Below, in pieces: positions 42,201 to 51,540 of a stretch of 64,000 nucleotides of DNA. The number at the start of each line of letters is the position of its first letter. Positions within the stretch are counted from its first letter, which is position 1. A model generated the notes under the pieces. It did not search any database. It was given only the letters and a program-made list of their open reading frames with translations, and was not told where the DNA came from. This DNA is from NORP240 sp965222175. Lineage in GTDB: Bacteria; Pseudomonadota; Gammaproteobacteria; Pseudomonadales; Pseudohongiellaceae. The DNA lies in NCBI GenBank assembly GCA_965222175.1, contig OZ244938.1, forward strand, positions 2,914,001 through 2,978,000, written 5' to 3'. The translations under genes were made by a program, and so were the position numbers.

Positions 42201-44336
42201 TTACAGCAGAATTCCACCATATTGAACGAAGAAAGGTGCAAACACGAGACTTAATATCGCTGAAAGTTTTATCAGGATATTCAACGAAGGACCGGAAGTG
42301 TCCTTGAGCGGGTCACCAACCGTGTCTCCCACAACCGCCGCCTTGTGCTCTTCGGATCCCTTGCCGCCCAGGTTGCCCGCCTCGATATATTTCTTGGCAT
42401 TGTCCCAGGCTCCACCGCTGTTGGAGGACGCGATGGCCAATACACCGCCTGCTACCAGAGATCCGGCAAGAATTCCTCCCACCGCCTCGACGCCAAACAG
42501 GAAGCCGACCACAAGTGGCGTACCCATAATGAGAACGCCCGGTGCAATCATTTCCCGCAGAGCGGCCTTGGTGGAAATCGCCACACACTGAGCATAATCC
42601 GGCTCGCCGGTGCCCTCCATGATGCCAGGGATGGTTTTGAACTGTCGACGCACCTCCTCAATCATGTCGAAAGCTGCTTTACCGACTGACTTCATGGTCA
42701 TTGCGGTAAACAGGAACGGCAATACGGCGCCAATGAAAAGACTTACGTAGACAACCGGGTCCAACAGACTCATTGCCAGCGGCTCGGTGTCGCCATTCTC
42801 CTGCATCAGGTTGGACGCCGTGGTAATAAACGCGGCAAACAACGCCAGTGAAGTCAGGATAGCCGCACCGATCGCAAAGCCCTTGCCAATCGCGGCTGTC
42901 GTGTTACCCGCAGAGTCAAGAATGTCGGTACGACGGCGAACTTCTTTCTCCAGACCCACCATCTCCGCGATGCCTCCGGCGTTGTCCGCTACCGGGCCGT
43001 ATGCATCGATGGTCAGGGCGATAACCAGTGTTCCCAGCATGCCCAGTGACGCAATGGCAACACCATACATACCGGCCAGTTCCCAGGATACAAAGATACT
43101 TATGGCGATACACAGGTAGGGAAGCACCGTACTCTTGTAACCCAGAGCAAGTCCGTAAATGATATTGGTCGCAACACCGGTTTCACAGGACTTTGCCACT
43201 TCCTGAACCGGGCTGTAGTTCTCCGACGTGTAGTAGCCGGTGAGCAGGCCAACCGCAAGTCCGGCCACCAGGCCGGACAGGAAGCACCAGTAGACCCCCA
43301 TCGACGTGTACTGTTCACCACCTAATTCGAAGGATTCTGGAATCAGCATACCGGTAAAGAAAAACATGACCACCGCCATGATGGCACTGGAAATAACCAG
43401 TAGTTTCATCAGCGCAGGTGCAACGTCTTCTTCTGTTTTCACCGACACCAGCAACTTGGTAACAAGACTGACCGGGATACCCACGGCGGAAATGAGAATC
43501 GGATAGAGTAACGCATTGGGGTCTCCTGCAAAGGCGATCGCACTGATCACCATGGCAGCACAGGTACTTTCGGCACAGGATCCGAACAGGTCCGCACCCA
43601 TTCCAGCCACATCTCCCACGTTATCTCCGACATTGTCGGCAATAACTGCCGGATTACGCGGATCGTCCTCGGGAATGCCTTGCTCAACCTTACCCACCAG
43701 GTCGGCACCCACATCGGCTGCTTTGGTGAATATTCCGCCGCCTACGCGAGCAAACAGGGCGATGGTCGAGCCACCGAGACCGAATCCCGCAATAATTTCC
43801 ATCAGCACGTAATTGGGCAGGTCCTCGGGCAACAGCCATTTCATTACCACGTAAATAATGACCAGGCCGAGGGTCGCCAGGCCGACAAGAGCAAATCCCA
43901 TGACGGCACCTGAGTTCAATGCGACGTCGAAGGCGTTGGAAATATCCTTCTTGGCCGAGACCGTCGTCCGGGCATTGCCCTGGGTCGCGACTTTCATGCC
44001 GATATAGCCGGAGGCAATGGAGATGAAACCGCCGAAGATAAACGCGATGGCAGTATAAATTCCTTCCCGTACCCCGGGGGTGTGCTGGTCATCAATCAGA
44101 ACAGCAATGATGACGGCGAAACAGACCATGAAAATGGTCAAAAACCGGTATTCCTGCTTCAGAAATGCCATGGCGCCATCGGCAATGGCGCCGTGGATGA
44201 ACTTCAGTCGCTTGCTCTGCTCTTCTTCCAGGCCAAGATCCAGGGGTATCGACTTTACCTTGTTCATGTAGAAGTAAGCGATGCCCAGGCCCAGAAGTGA
44301 CAGGATGGTTGTTAAGGTGATTGTTATGCCGCCCAT
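42201..44336 (-). CDS. hppA: Membrane-bound ion-pumping pyrophosphatase (K+-dependent type)
   Basis: 711-aa integral membrane pyrophosphatase that couples PPi hydrolysis to H+ or Na+ export. About 16 helices, with the catalytic segments GVGGGIFTKAADVGADLVGK (here ARVGGGIFTKAADVGADLVG), DDPRNPAVIADNVGDNVGD and the C-terminal GGAWDNAKKYIEAGN with DTVGDPLKDTSGPSLN. The K+-site motif reads GNTTAAIGKGF, with Ala where K+-independent enzymes have Lys, so it is predicted to need K+. Whether it pumps Na+ or H+ cannot be told safely by eye. Single gene with a terminator. Confidence 0.96.
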   Translation of the reverse strand: MGGITITLTTILSLLGLGIAYFYMNKVKSIPLDLGLEEEQSKRLKFIHGAIADGAMAFLKQEYRFLTIFMVCFAVIIAVLIDDQHTPGVREGIYTAIAFIFGGFISIASGYIGMKVATQGNARTTVSAKKDISNAFDVALNSGAVMGFALVGLATLGLVIIYVVMKWLLPEDLPNYVLMEIIAGFGLGGSTIALFARVGGGIFTKAADVGADLVGKVEQGIPEDDPRNPAVIADNVGDNVGDVAGMGADLFGSCAESTCAAMVISAIAFAGDPNALLYPILISAVGIPVSLVTKLLVSVKTEEDVAPALMKLLVISSAIMAVVMFFFTGMLIPESFELGGEQYTSMGVYWCFLSGLVAGLAVGLLTGYYTSENYSPVQEVAKSCETGVATNIIYGLALGYKSTVLPYLCIAISIFVSWELAGMYGVAIASLGMLGTLVIALTIDAYGPVADNAGGIAEMVGLEKEVRRRTDILDSAGNTTAAIGKGFAIGAAILTSLALFAAFITTASNLMQENGDTEPLAMSLLDPVVYVSLFIGAVLPFLFTAMTMKSVGKAAFDMIEEVRRQFKTIPGIMEGTGEPDYAQCVAISTKAALREMIAPGVLIMGTPLVVGFLFGVEAVGGILAGSLVAGGVLAIASSNSGGAWDNAKKYIEAGNLGGKGSEEHKAAVVGDTVGDPLKDTSGPSLNILIKLSAILSLVFAPFFVQYGGILL

Positions 44337-44586
44337 CTACCTTTATCCCCCAAGTGGATTGATTAAAATTAAAGCCGCGCACTTTACCACAACAACTTCT
44401 ACAAACAAAGCGTCGGAGAGTATCGAAGAACGGGCGCGAAGCCCTGAATTTCAGTAGGTTAGGTACATCGGGGAGAAATGAGTCAAGCCCTTCTCCCGAC
44501 TCAATCGAGCCGGGTTGGCTGGCTGACTTTGGAGGCCGGCAGAAGTTTCCGGGAAACTGACCACTCGGCCTCGGCGGCGGCTTTCC

Positions 44587-45282
44587 TTACTGGGCTGCCT
44601 GCGCTTGATCGATCAGTCTGTTTTTTCTGGATTCCAGATCCGCTATCAGCTCTTTGGAGAGAGGCTCCAGGAGATTACCTTCTTCATCGACATTATCATA
44701 CTTGGCCTGTTCATCAGACAGCACATCAACCAGTTCTTCTGCCACCAGGATCGCTTCCTGGTAAATCTCATTGGCCTCCTCGGTTGCCGCTACCGAAGCC
44801 TGGATTTCCGCTATCTGGGCCTCCAGTTCGGCTATCCGGGCCAGTTTTTCAGCCCGTTCGGCTTCAGCCCGTGCCAGAGCCTCGGCTTCTCGCTGGCGTT
44901 GTTCTTCCTGCCTGCGGGCCTGCTCCCGCGCCTGCCTGTCGCGTTCAGCGCGCTCCTCAGCCTGCTGGCGTGCAAGTTCAGCCTGGCGACGACGCTCGGC
45001 CTCCAGCCGCTGCTGTTCCTGGATTCGGGCCTGTCTTTCCCGTTCTTCGGCCGCGGCCGCGCGCCGTGCCTCTTCTGCTGCGATTCTGGCGGCCTCCTGC
45101 TCAGCCGCCACCCGTTGCTGCTCGGCTGCGGCCTGCTCTGCCTCCATTGCAGCCCGCGAATTACAAGCACCGAGAAACAGCAGAACAAGTAGTATCACCA
45201 GCAGCTTCAGCTGAATGAAATTCGTGAACTGCCAGGATCTGGATGATCCCGGCAACCCTGGTAAATTCGCAAATTTCCCCAT
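44587..45282 (-). CDS. Lipoprotein with long Ala/Glu/Arg-rich coiled coil
   Basis: 231 aa, function unknown. Lipobox LFLGAC puts the lipidated Cys at about residue 40 after a hydrophobic segment (LKLLVILLVLLFLGAC). Residues about 45-165 are a continuous charged helix of AAEQQR/ARRQAEE-like repeats, similar in style to the TolA stalk. The C-terminal part (NEIYQEAILVAEELVDVLSD) is also helical. Such proteins often span the periplasm, but no named family could be assigned. Initiation may be at a codon nearer the lipobox. The gene lies upstream of hppA on the same strand, with a 250-bp gap. Confidence 0.75.
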   Translation of the reverse strand: MGKFANLPGLPGSSRSWQFTNFIQLKLLVILLVLLFLGACNSRAAMEAEQAAAEQQRVAAEQEAARIAAEEARRAAAAEERERQARIQEQQRLEAERRRQAELARQQAEERAERDRQAREQARRQEEQRQREAEALARAEAERAEKLARIAELEAQIAEIQASVAATEEANEIYQEAILVAEELVDVLSDEQAKYDNVDEEGNLLEPLSKELIADLESRKNRLIDQAQAAQ

Positions 45283-45470
45283 GACTTTTCCTGCCTGCTC
45301 AGATTGGCTCGAATACGGAGTCGGTAAGGTTGCCCCTCCAACCGGTCCAGATTTCCAGATGGTAACCCCAGCCTGTTGATTAATAAAGAATTACCCTCAA
45401 TATTGTGGGTTTTGTCATACTTTTAACGCGATAAATCGGCGAGGACGCAGTAAAATCCAGTTACAGACTT

Positions 45471-45501
45471 CCAGGTTGACAGCGATATACTCCCAACCTG
45501 G
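45471..45501 (+). promoter_or_regulatory. Inverted repeat over a possible -35 box
   Basis: CCAGGTTG (45471-45478) and CAACCTGG (45494-45501) are perfect 8-bp inverted arms. TTGACA (45476-45481) overlaps the left arm, and a weak -10 (TGGATA, 45499-45504) follows at 17 bp. It may be an operator-promoter for the gene at 45565. Confidence 0.35.
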
Positions 45502-45564
45502 ATAGTCTACCCGGACTGCAACAAAATTTCCCTAGGTATCTTGTCCAGGCAGCCTGGTGAGACT

Positions 45565-46896
45565 ATGACTATTTTGGCCAGATCATTGGTCCGTTTTACA
45601 GCCCTGACCGTGGTTACCGGCCTCGGGCTTACGATTGTGCTCCTATTTCTGACACTGCAGCGCAAAGCCACCGTCACTCCCGACCTGCCTATGACGGAAA
45701 ACGAAAGGTCGACGGTAGAACAGCTGCTGGTGGACGCGACGCCGGGAGACGTCCACGATGCCGAACTCCACCTGTTAAGTCTTGACAGCGGGGAACTCGA
45801 CCTGCTGCTGCGTTACATAGCCGAATCTGTGGGTCGAGACGCAGACTTATTCAGTCGAATTTCTCTACCCGGCCAGGAATTGCTGGCCGAACTTTCACTT
45901 CCGGTGCAGTCCAGGCTGATTCCCCTTTATATCAACATCAGGGCCCGCTTTGTAAGCACCGGAGAGACGCTGAGCCTGAGGACGCTGCGCGTCGGCAACC
46001 TGCAGATTCCTGGCACATGGGTCCATGGTCTGGCTGGTATCGTCGAACAACGGTACCTCGCAGAAAGTCCCAGCTATCGTGGTATTCAGGAGCTGCTTGA
46101 CAGCGTTCGGCATGTTGAAATTGCCACCAACCGGCTGCAGCTGGAACTGGAATGGGACCCTGACCTGCTGGTCCAGCTACGTCACCAGGCGCAGCAATTC
46201 CTCGTCACCACAGCTGATCAGGAGCGCATTGCCAGGTATCATCGGGAATTGACGCAAATCATCAATGCTGTCCCGGAAACTACCCGGGCCATTCCTCTTT
46301 CTGCGCTTCTGGCGCCACTGTTCAGGAAAGCGGCGGAAATTTCAATGGCCGGGGGAGATCCAGTGGCTGAAAATCGGTCACTGTTGCTTGCCGCAGCCGC
46401 CTACGTAAACGAAGAAGCAATCGATCAATGGCTTGGCAGTGAACTCACTGCAGCCATACGCGGCCCGCGCTGGATTGAAGTCAGGGTTCAGCGCCGGCAG
46501 GACCTGGCACAGCACATCATGTCCAGCGCCGCAATCGCTGCTTCGGCGGGCATGGGAGTTGCCCGGATCGTTTCCAGCGTGAAGGAAAATTATGATGCCC
46601 GTTATCGATCCGGTTTCAGTTTCTCTGACCTTACCGCCAACACCGCGGGCATGGCGCTGGGCAATCTGGCAACCCGATCGCGCTCAACGGCAGGGGAACT
46701 GCAGCGCAGAATGAGCAATGTGCAGAGCGATGCTGAAATCCTGCCACAACTTGATGGCAGCAGGGACGGGATGTCAGAATCAGACTTCAGTGCCCGATAC
46801 AGACATGAAAACAGCGCAGAATACCGGACACGACTGACCGAGATTGAAAACCTCATTTACCAGCAACCGCTGTTTGCAGGCCTCCCTCATGATTAG
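45565..46896 (+). CDS. Uncharacterised membrane-anchored protein
   Basis: 443 aa from the ATG at 45565 (a TTG at 45541 is possible). One N-terminal helix (ALTVVTGLGLTIVLLFLTL) anchors a mostly helical, presumably periplasmic, body. A C-terminal region contains HIMSSAAIAASAGMGVARIV followed by SGFSFSDLTANTAGMALGNL, a pattern with a His and small-residue helices that I have seen in other unannotated gammaproteobacterial proteins but cannot name. No enzyme motif was recognised. It stands alone between divergent and unrelated neighbours. Confidence 0.8.
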   Translation: MTILARSLVRFTALTVVTGLGLTIVLLFLTLQRKATVTPDLPMTENERSTVEQLLVDATPGDVHDAELHLLSLDSGELDLLLRYIAESVGRDADLFSRISLPGQELLAELSLPVQSRLIPLYINIRARFVSTGETLSLRTLRVGNLQIPGTWVHGLAGIVEQRYLAESPSYRGIQELLDSVRHVEIATNRLQLELEWDPDLLVQLRHQAQQFLVTTADQERIARYHRELTQIINAVPETTRAIPLSALLAPLFRKAAEISMAGGDPVAENRSLLLAAAAYVNEEAIDQWLGSELTAAIRGPRWIEVRVQRRQDLAQHIMSSAAIAASAGMGVARIVSSVKENYDARYRSGFSFSDLTANTAGMALGNLATRSRSTAGELQRRMSNVQSDAEILPQLDGSRDGMSESDFSARYRHENSAEYRTRLTEIENLIYQQPLFAGLPHD

Positions 46897-47023
46897 CCGA
46901 CGACTGGGGTCGGGGACAAGGCGATCGACTTCCATTCTTACTGGACCTGTTGTATAACTCGCGCTGCGCCAGGGCCCTTCTCCCGTACAGCTGGACAACC
47001 ACACTTCAAGTAATGTGTTCACC

Positions 47024-48256
47024 ATGAAATCCAAAGGTTTCACCACAACCAACGTTCATGCTGATCGGCTGGATAAACCCGAACACGGGGTTCTTCACAA
47101 GCCAATACACACATCTGTTGCCTACGGCTATGATGACGCCCGGCATCTGGCGGAAGTTTTTCAAGGGAAGCGGGCTGGCTACAACTACGGCAGGCAACTT
47201 AACCCCACGGTCACCGCACTCCAGGCGCGAGTAACCAAGATGGAGCAGGGACTTGCCTCTGTGGCCTTCGCTACCGGGATGGCCGCTATTGGTTCTGCGC
47301 TGATAAGCCTGTTGCAGGCCGGGGACCATATCATTTCCAGCGCTTTTCTATTTGGCAACACCAACAGCCTGTTTTTAACGCTGGAGAGACTGGGGATTGA
47401 AATCAGTCTCGTCGACGCGACCGACGCAGACACTGTATCCCGCGAAATAAAGGCAAATACACGACTGGTGTTTACCGAAACCATTGCCAATCCCGTAACC
47501 CAGGTGGCGGACCTGGCTTCCATCGGTGAAATCTGTGAGCAGCACGGTTTGATCTACATGGTTGACAATACCATGACTTCACCTTTCCTGTTTAAGCCAA
47601 AAAGCGTTAAGGCCAGTCTGGTGGTGAATGCCCTGACCAAATATATTGGCGGCCATGGCAATGCACTTGGCGGATGTATTACCGACACCGGCCTGTACGA
47701 CTGGACAAACTTTCCCAATCTCTATCCCAACTACCGGCAGGGTGATCCGGCTCTCTGGGGCATTACCCAGATCAAGAAGAAAGGCTTGAGGGATTTTGGC
47801 GCAAGCCTCGGACCGGAAGCGGCCCATCATCTTGCCGTCGGCTCTGAAACTCTTGCCTTGCGCATGGATAGATCATGCAGAAACGCTGGAGAGCTTGCCA
47901 GGTTCTGTGACAGTCATCCTAATATCAAGAATGTGTATTATCCCGGCCTGCCAAGCCATCCCCAACACTCAAGGGCCAAGGCCCTGTTTGCGGATTTTGG
48001 CGCTATTTTCAGCATTGACCTGGACGACAAAATTGATTGTTTTGACTTCCTCAACCGTCTCGACTGTGTCATCAGTTCCAGCAACCTGGGTGACGTCCGC
48101 ACTCTCGCCATTCCGGTAGCCCATACTATTTACCATGAGATGGGAGCGCAGCGACGTGCCTCCATGGGAATTGCAGACTCGATGATCCGCTTTTCCGTCG
48201 GCATCGAAGATGTCGACGACCTGATAGATGACTTCGGTCAGGCACTGGACGGTTGA
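47024..48256 (+). CDS. Cystathionine gamma-synthase family PLP enzyme
   Basis: About 410-aa trans-sulfuration enzyme of the Cys/Met metabolism PLP family. The PLP lysine is in NALTKYIGGHGNALGG, with VAFATGMAAIGSALISLLQA, TETIANPVTQVADLASI and the C-terminal SVGIEDVDDLIDDFGQAL. Members include cystathionine gamma-synthase, O-succinylhomoserine sulfhydrylase and methionine gamma-lyase; sequence alone does not separate these. The ATG at 47024 is used (a GTG lies at 47015). A small Rieske protein follows. Confidence 0.9.
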   Translation: MKSKGFTTTNVHADRLDKPEHGVLHKPIHTSVAYGYDDARHLAEVFQGKRAGYNYGRQLNPTVTALQARVTKMEQGLASVAFATGMAAIGSALISLLQAGDHIISSAFLFGNTNSLFLTLERLGIEISLVDATDADTVSREIKANTRLVFTETIANPVTQVADLASIGEICEQHGLIYMVDNTMTSPFLFKPKSVKASLVVNALTKYIGGHGNALGGCITDTGLYDWTNFPNLYPNYRQGDPALWGITQIKKKGLRDFGASLGPEAAHHLAVGSETLALRMDRSCRNAGELARFCDSHPNIKNVYYPGLPSHPQHSRAKALFADFGAIFSIDLDDKIDCFDFLNRLDCVISSSNLGDVRTLAIPVAHTIYHEMGAQRRASMGIADSMIRFSVGIEDVDDLIDDFGQALDG

Positions 48257-48346
48257 TTGCCGATAGCCGGGCTCGACAGTCATGCTGCATTACGCGAATA
48301 AACACCATTGTTTTCAATTATTCCCGAAGAACAGGATGACAGCTAC

Positions 48347-48688
48347 ATGATTTGTGTTGGAAGCAGTTCTGATATAGTGGAAGGACAGTCCAAGGGGCTT
48401 GATGTTGACGGCGCCTACCTGTTTGCAGTCAAGAAGGACAGCCAGATTTACCTGTACCGCAACAGCTGTCCTCACCTGGGGACGCCGCTGGAATGGGAAG
48501 AAGATACCTTCCTGGACCCTGATGGAACCCTGATTCAGTGCGCCACTCATGGCGCGCTGTTCGAAATAGAAACCGGGCACTGCATCTCCGGACCTTGTCA
48601 GGGTCAGTACCTGCGGGCGGTCCCATTTGTCCTGGATAATGAGCTGATCATGGTGGATGAATCACACCTGGGGATTCGAACTGCCTAG
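48347..48688 (+). CDS. Small Rieske [2Fe-2S] protein
   Basis: 113-aa Rieske-type ferredoxin-like protein. Cluster ligands are in CPHLGTPLEW (Cys, His) and CATHGALFEI (Cys, His), with the downstream CISGPCQGQYL typical of these domains. There is no signal peptide, so it should be cytoplasmic and low-potential. The ATG at 48347 follows AGGA by 10 nt. Its 3' end overlaps sfsA (opposite strand) by 27 bp. The electron partner is unknown; it may serve a dioxygenase-like or other redox enzyme elsewhere. Confidence 0.9.
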   Translation: MICVGSSSDIVEGQSKGLDVDGAYLFAVKKDSQIYLYRNSCPHLGTPLEWEEDTFLDPDGTLIQCATHGALFEIETGHCISGPCQGQYLRAVPFVLDNELIMVDESHLGIRTA

Positions 48689-49414
48689 GGACTCCTGATC
48701 CAGCTGAACCGGCAATTGACAGGACAGGCTTATGGACCGTGGCGAGAGGATTGCCTGGAAGGCAAGCAGTTCGACCCCTGCCTCAGCAGCCTTGCGCAAC
48801 AGGCGACCGTAGTCCGGGTCGATGTCGTCTGCAGGCGCTACCCGCTTTACGCCAGTATGCTGGACACAGAATAACAACACTGCGCGTTTGCCCTGACTCC
48901 TGACAGCTATCAGTTCTCGCAGGTGTCGTTGTCCCCTGACAGTCACCGCGTCGGGAAAAACGCCCAGTCCGTCACCCCTACCCAGACTGACATTTTTAAC
49001 TTCTACGTAACAATCCGGAAGGTTTCCCTTCCCGGGATCACTGAGAAGAAAATCGATACGGCTGTTCTCCTCGCCCAGAGGCACTTCCCTGCGCAGTTCG
49101 GAGTAGGCATTCAGATGCGCGAGAATGCCGGCATGCCAGGCTTCGGCAACGAGTGCATTGGCCCGTCCGGTATTGATGCCCACCAGTTCGCCGTCACTGG
49201 TTTCAACCATCTCCCAGGTATCAGGGTACTTCCTCGAAGTGTTGTTGGAGGTGGAGTACCACACTCTGCTTCCCGGGTCCTTGCAACCTTGCATGGAACC
49301 CGTATTGGGACAATGGATAGTCAACTGCCGGCCATCTACTGTTTCAATATCGGCCAGAAAGCGCTTGTATCGCTTGATTAGCAAACCTTCCTTCAACCGT
49401 GGATCGAATTCCAT
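48662..49414 (-). CDS. sfsA: Sugar fermentation stimulation protein SfsA
   Basis: DNA-binding/nuclease-like protein of the SfsA family; physiological role not firmly known. 250 aa with LLIKRYKRFLADIETVDG, HCPNTGSMQGC, INTGRANALVAEAW, RIDFLLSD-G-LPDCYVEVKNVS and PDAVTVRGQRHLREL. The EVKN motif matches a PD-(D/E)XK-like core. It ends convergent with the Rieske gene and lies next to the aminotransferase, as in Pseudomonas. Confidence 0.95.
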   Translation of the reverse strand: MEFDPRLKEGLLIKRYKRFLADIETVDGRQLTIHCPNTGSMQGCKDPGSRVWYSTSNNTSRKYPDTWEMVETSDGELVGINTGRANALVAEAWHAGILAHLNAYSELRREVPLGEENSRIDFLLSDPGKGNLPDCYVEVKNVSLGRGDGLGVFPDAVTVRGQRHLRELIAVRSQGKRAVLLFCVQHTGVKRVAPADDIDPDYGRLLRKAAEAGVELLAFQAILSPRSISLSCQLPVQLDQESLGSSNPQV

Positions 49415-49417
49415 GAA

Positions 49418-50578
49418 TCAAGCTGCCGCCAGCGCCTTGCGCAACCTGTCGACACCGAGTTCCAGGTCCTGCAGACTGGTGGTAAACGCAAACCTTACGT
49501 TCTGCCGGGACCGGTGATCGCCAAAATCAGTACCCGGCGTTATTGCCACACCATGGTGTTCGAGCAAATCCTGGCAAAATTCTTCACAATTATCGGCAAA
49601 GCGATCTATCCCCGCATAAAGGTAGAACGCACCTTCAGTGACGTGGGGAATTGAAAACCCGATATCCACCAGCGCCTTGCTGAGAAAATCCCGACGCTCT
49701 CTGAAAGCCAGCTTTCTGGCTTCAAAAAATTCAAACGAAGCTGGCGTAAATGCTGCCATGGCGGCATGTTGCGCAATGGTTGAAGCAGCTATGAACAGGT
49801 TCTGTGACAGCGTATCGACTATCTGTTCATACCCTTGTGGCACAACTATCCAGCCAATTCGCCAACCTGTCATTCCATAATACTTGGAAAAACTGTTAAC
49901 CACGAACCCCCCGGTGGTAAGCTCAAGAAGGCTTGGCATATCCTCGACAAAATGCAGGCCCTGATATATTTCATCCGCCACAACATGTAATCGCTTCTGT
50001 GCAGCCCAGGACACAAGTTCTTGCAGCCGTTCCCGGTGTATTACCGTACCACTGGGGTTTGCGGGCGAAGCCAGCCAGAGTCCGGAACTGCTGTCATCCT
50101 GCCGGTCTTCCAGTTGCGCAACGGTGGGCTGGTAGCCACAGTGTTCATCTACGGGGACCAGTTGTGGCACTCCGCCGGCGAGGCGGATAAAATTTCGATT
50201 ACAGGGATAGGCCGGGTCTGACAACAATATACCGTCACCCGGATTTACCAGGAGGTTGGACAAGAGATTGAGGCCACCACTGGCACCCGGCGTAATGAAT
50301 ACCCGGCTTGCCTCTATATCAACCCCGTGCAAAGCCGAATAGTGACCGGCAATCGCTTCGCGAAGAGGCGTAATACCAGCCGCATTGGAATAGCTGGTAA
50401 ACCCCCTGGCCAAGGCCTGATGAGCAGCCTCCACTATTGGTTCTGCGGTCGGGAAATCCGGTTCACCCACTTCCATGTGTACAATTTTTCTGCCTGAAAG
50501 TTCCAGTTCTCGCGCCCGCTGCAAGACTTTCATCACTCGAAATGAATTGATAAATTCTGTCCTGCTTGCCAATTTCAC
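49418..50578 (-). CDS. Class I/II PLP-dependent aminotransferase
   Basis: 386-aa aspartate-aminotransferase-fold enzyme. The PLP lysine is in NSFSKYYGMTGWRIGW, the substrate-contact region in LASPANPSGTVI and VVADEIYQGLHF, and the C-terminal Arg in RQNVRFAFTTSLQDLE. Pseudomonas has a probable aminotransferase at the same place upstream of dksA. The amino donor is not predictable here; an aromatic, alanine or glutamate-type activity is possible. The gene is 3 bp from sfsA and likely cotranscribed with it. Confidence 0.9.
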   Translation of the reverse strand: MKLASRTEFINSFRVMKVLQRARELELSGRKIVHMEVGEPDFPTAEPIVEAAHQALARGFTSYSNAAGITPLREAIAGHYSALHGVDIEASRVFITPGASGGLNLLSNLLVNPGDGILLSDPAYPCNRNFIRLAGGVPQLVPVDEHCGYQPTVAQLEDRQDDSSSGLWLASPANPSGTVIHRERLQELVSWAAQKRLHVVADEIYQGLHFVEDMPSLLELTTGGFVVNSFSKYYGMTGWRIGWIVVPQGYEQIVDTLSQNLFIAASTIAQHAAMAAFTPASFEFFEARKLAFRERRDFLSKALVDIGFSIPHVTEGAFYLYAGIDRFADNCEEFCQDLLEHHGVAITPGTDFGDHRSRQNVRFAFTTSLQDLELGVDRLRKALAAA

Positions 50579-50961
50579 CTTAACTTACCATCGCCAACAG
50601 CCAGGTTGGATTTCCTTTAGTTTATCGCGAACTGCGGCGCCGGGGCCTCGATTCAGCATGTCCCGGCTGGTGTTCCGCCACCAGGACGGCCAAGTCTACC
50701 AGTCGCGGACTCGCAATCCTATCTGACTGATATTGTTGTTATTTTATGCATGTCTCCAGAAATTCCCGGATCCGAATATTTTTATGGAATCCAGCTCAAG
50801 AATCTGGTAGCTTACGCAGCTTTCTAAAAATCACCTGATTTCAGGAATACGACACCTGACAGGCGATCACAGTATAATGAGTGATTTAACCGGCCCCGGG
50901 TATTACAGTGAAACCCTTCCGGCAATCATGGAACTCTGTGGTTAACGAGGCATTGTGAATT
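50579..50961. other. Aminotransferase-dksA divergent intergenic region
   Basis: 383 bp without a supported gene. It holds a dksA promoter candidate at 50849-50878. Nothing else was recognised. Confidence 0.6.
50849..50878 (+). promoter_or_regulatory. Candidate dksA promoter
   Basis: A perfect -10 TATAAT (50873-50878) with a -35 ACGACA (50849-50854) at 18-bp spacing. The leader would be about 75 nt. Confidence 0.5.
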
Positions 50962-51405
50962 ATGTCCAAGGCTCAAGCTACTGAAGCACCTCCAGTACTG
51001 AAGAACTTCGTTCCGTATAAGCCCAAGCGGGGCGAGACCTACATGAACGAAAAGCAGCGGGAACACTTTAAACAGATCCTGCTGAACTGGCGCAATCAGT
51101 TGATGCAGGAAGTAGATCGCACCGTACATCACCTTCAGGACGAGGCAGCCAATTATCCTGACCCCGCAGACCGGGCTACCCAGGAGGAAGAATTCAGCCT
51201 GGAATTGCGTACTCGGGATCGGGAAAGGAAGCTGATTAAGAAAATCGATAACACAATCGAGGCAATTGCCCAGGACGATTATGGCTATTGCGAATCCTGT
51301 GGTATCGAAATCGGCATCAGGCGCCTGGAGGCTCGTCCCACCGCCGACAAGTGTATTGATTGCAAGACACTTGACGAGATCAAGGAACGTCAGCTGCGTA
51401 CCTGA
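50962..51405 (+). CDS. dksA: RNA polymerase-binding transcription factor DksA
   Basis: Binds the RNA polymerase secondary channel and, with ppGpp, drives the stringent response. 147 aa: a coiled coil (NEKQREHFKQILLNWRNQLM) with the tip residues near DPADRAT, and a C4 zinc finger CESCGIEIGIRRLEARPTAD...CIDC. Near-identical in length to E. coli DksA (151). It heads the dksA-gluQ-cbrA-cbrB run. Confidence 0.98.
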   Translation: MSKAQATEAPPVLKNFVPYKPKRGETYMNEKQREHFKQILLNWRNQLMQEVDRTVHHLQDEAANYPDPADRATQEEEFSLELRTRDRERKLIKKIDNTIEAIAQDDYGYCESCGIEIGIRRLEARPTADKCIDCKTLDEIKERQLRT

Positions 51406-51540
51406 TGGGCATTGCTCGGGGCGGCATGGCGAAATAGCTGGCCAGCACGGCTGAATTGCGGATTTTCCACAGCTGAAGAACAAGTCTCCGTGCAGGTCAC
51501 GGGTCGAAATCTGCGGCGAACCTGTCAGTAGAAGGTTGCC

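Noticed and set aside
44478..45218. 246-codon plus-strand open frame rich in Pro, Leu and Arg
   Set aside because: Mirror of the repetitive coiled-coil lipoprotein gene on the other strand, not an independent gene.
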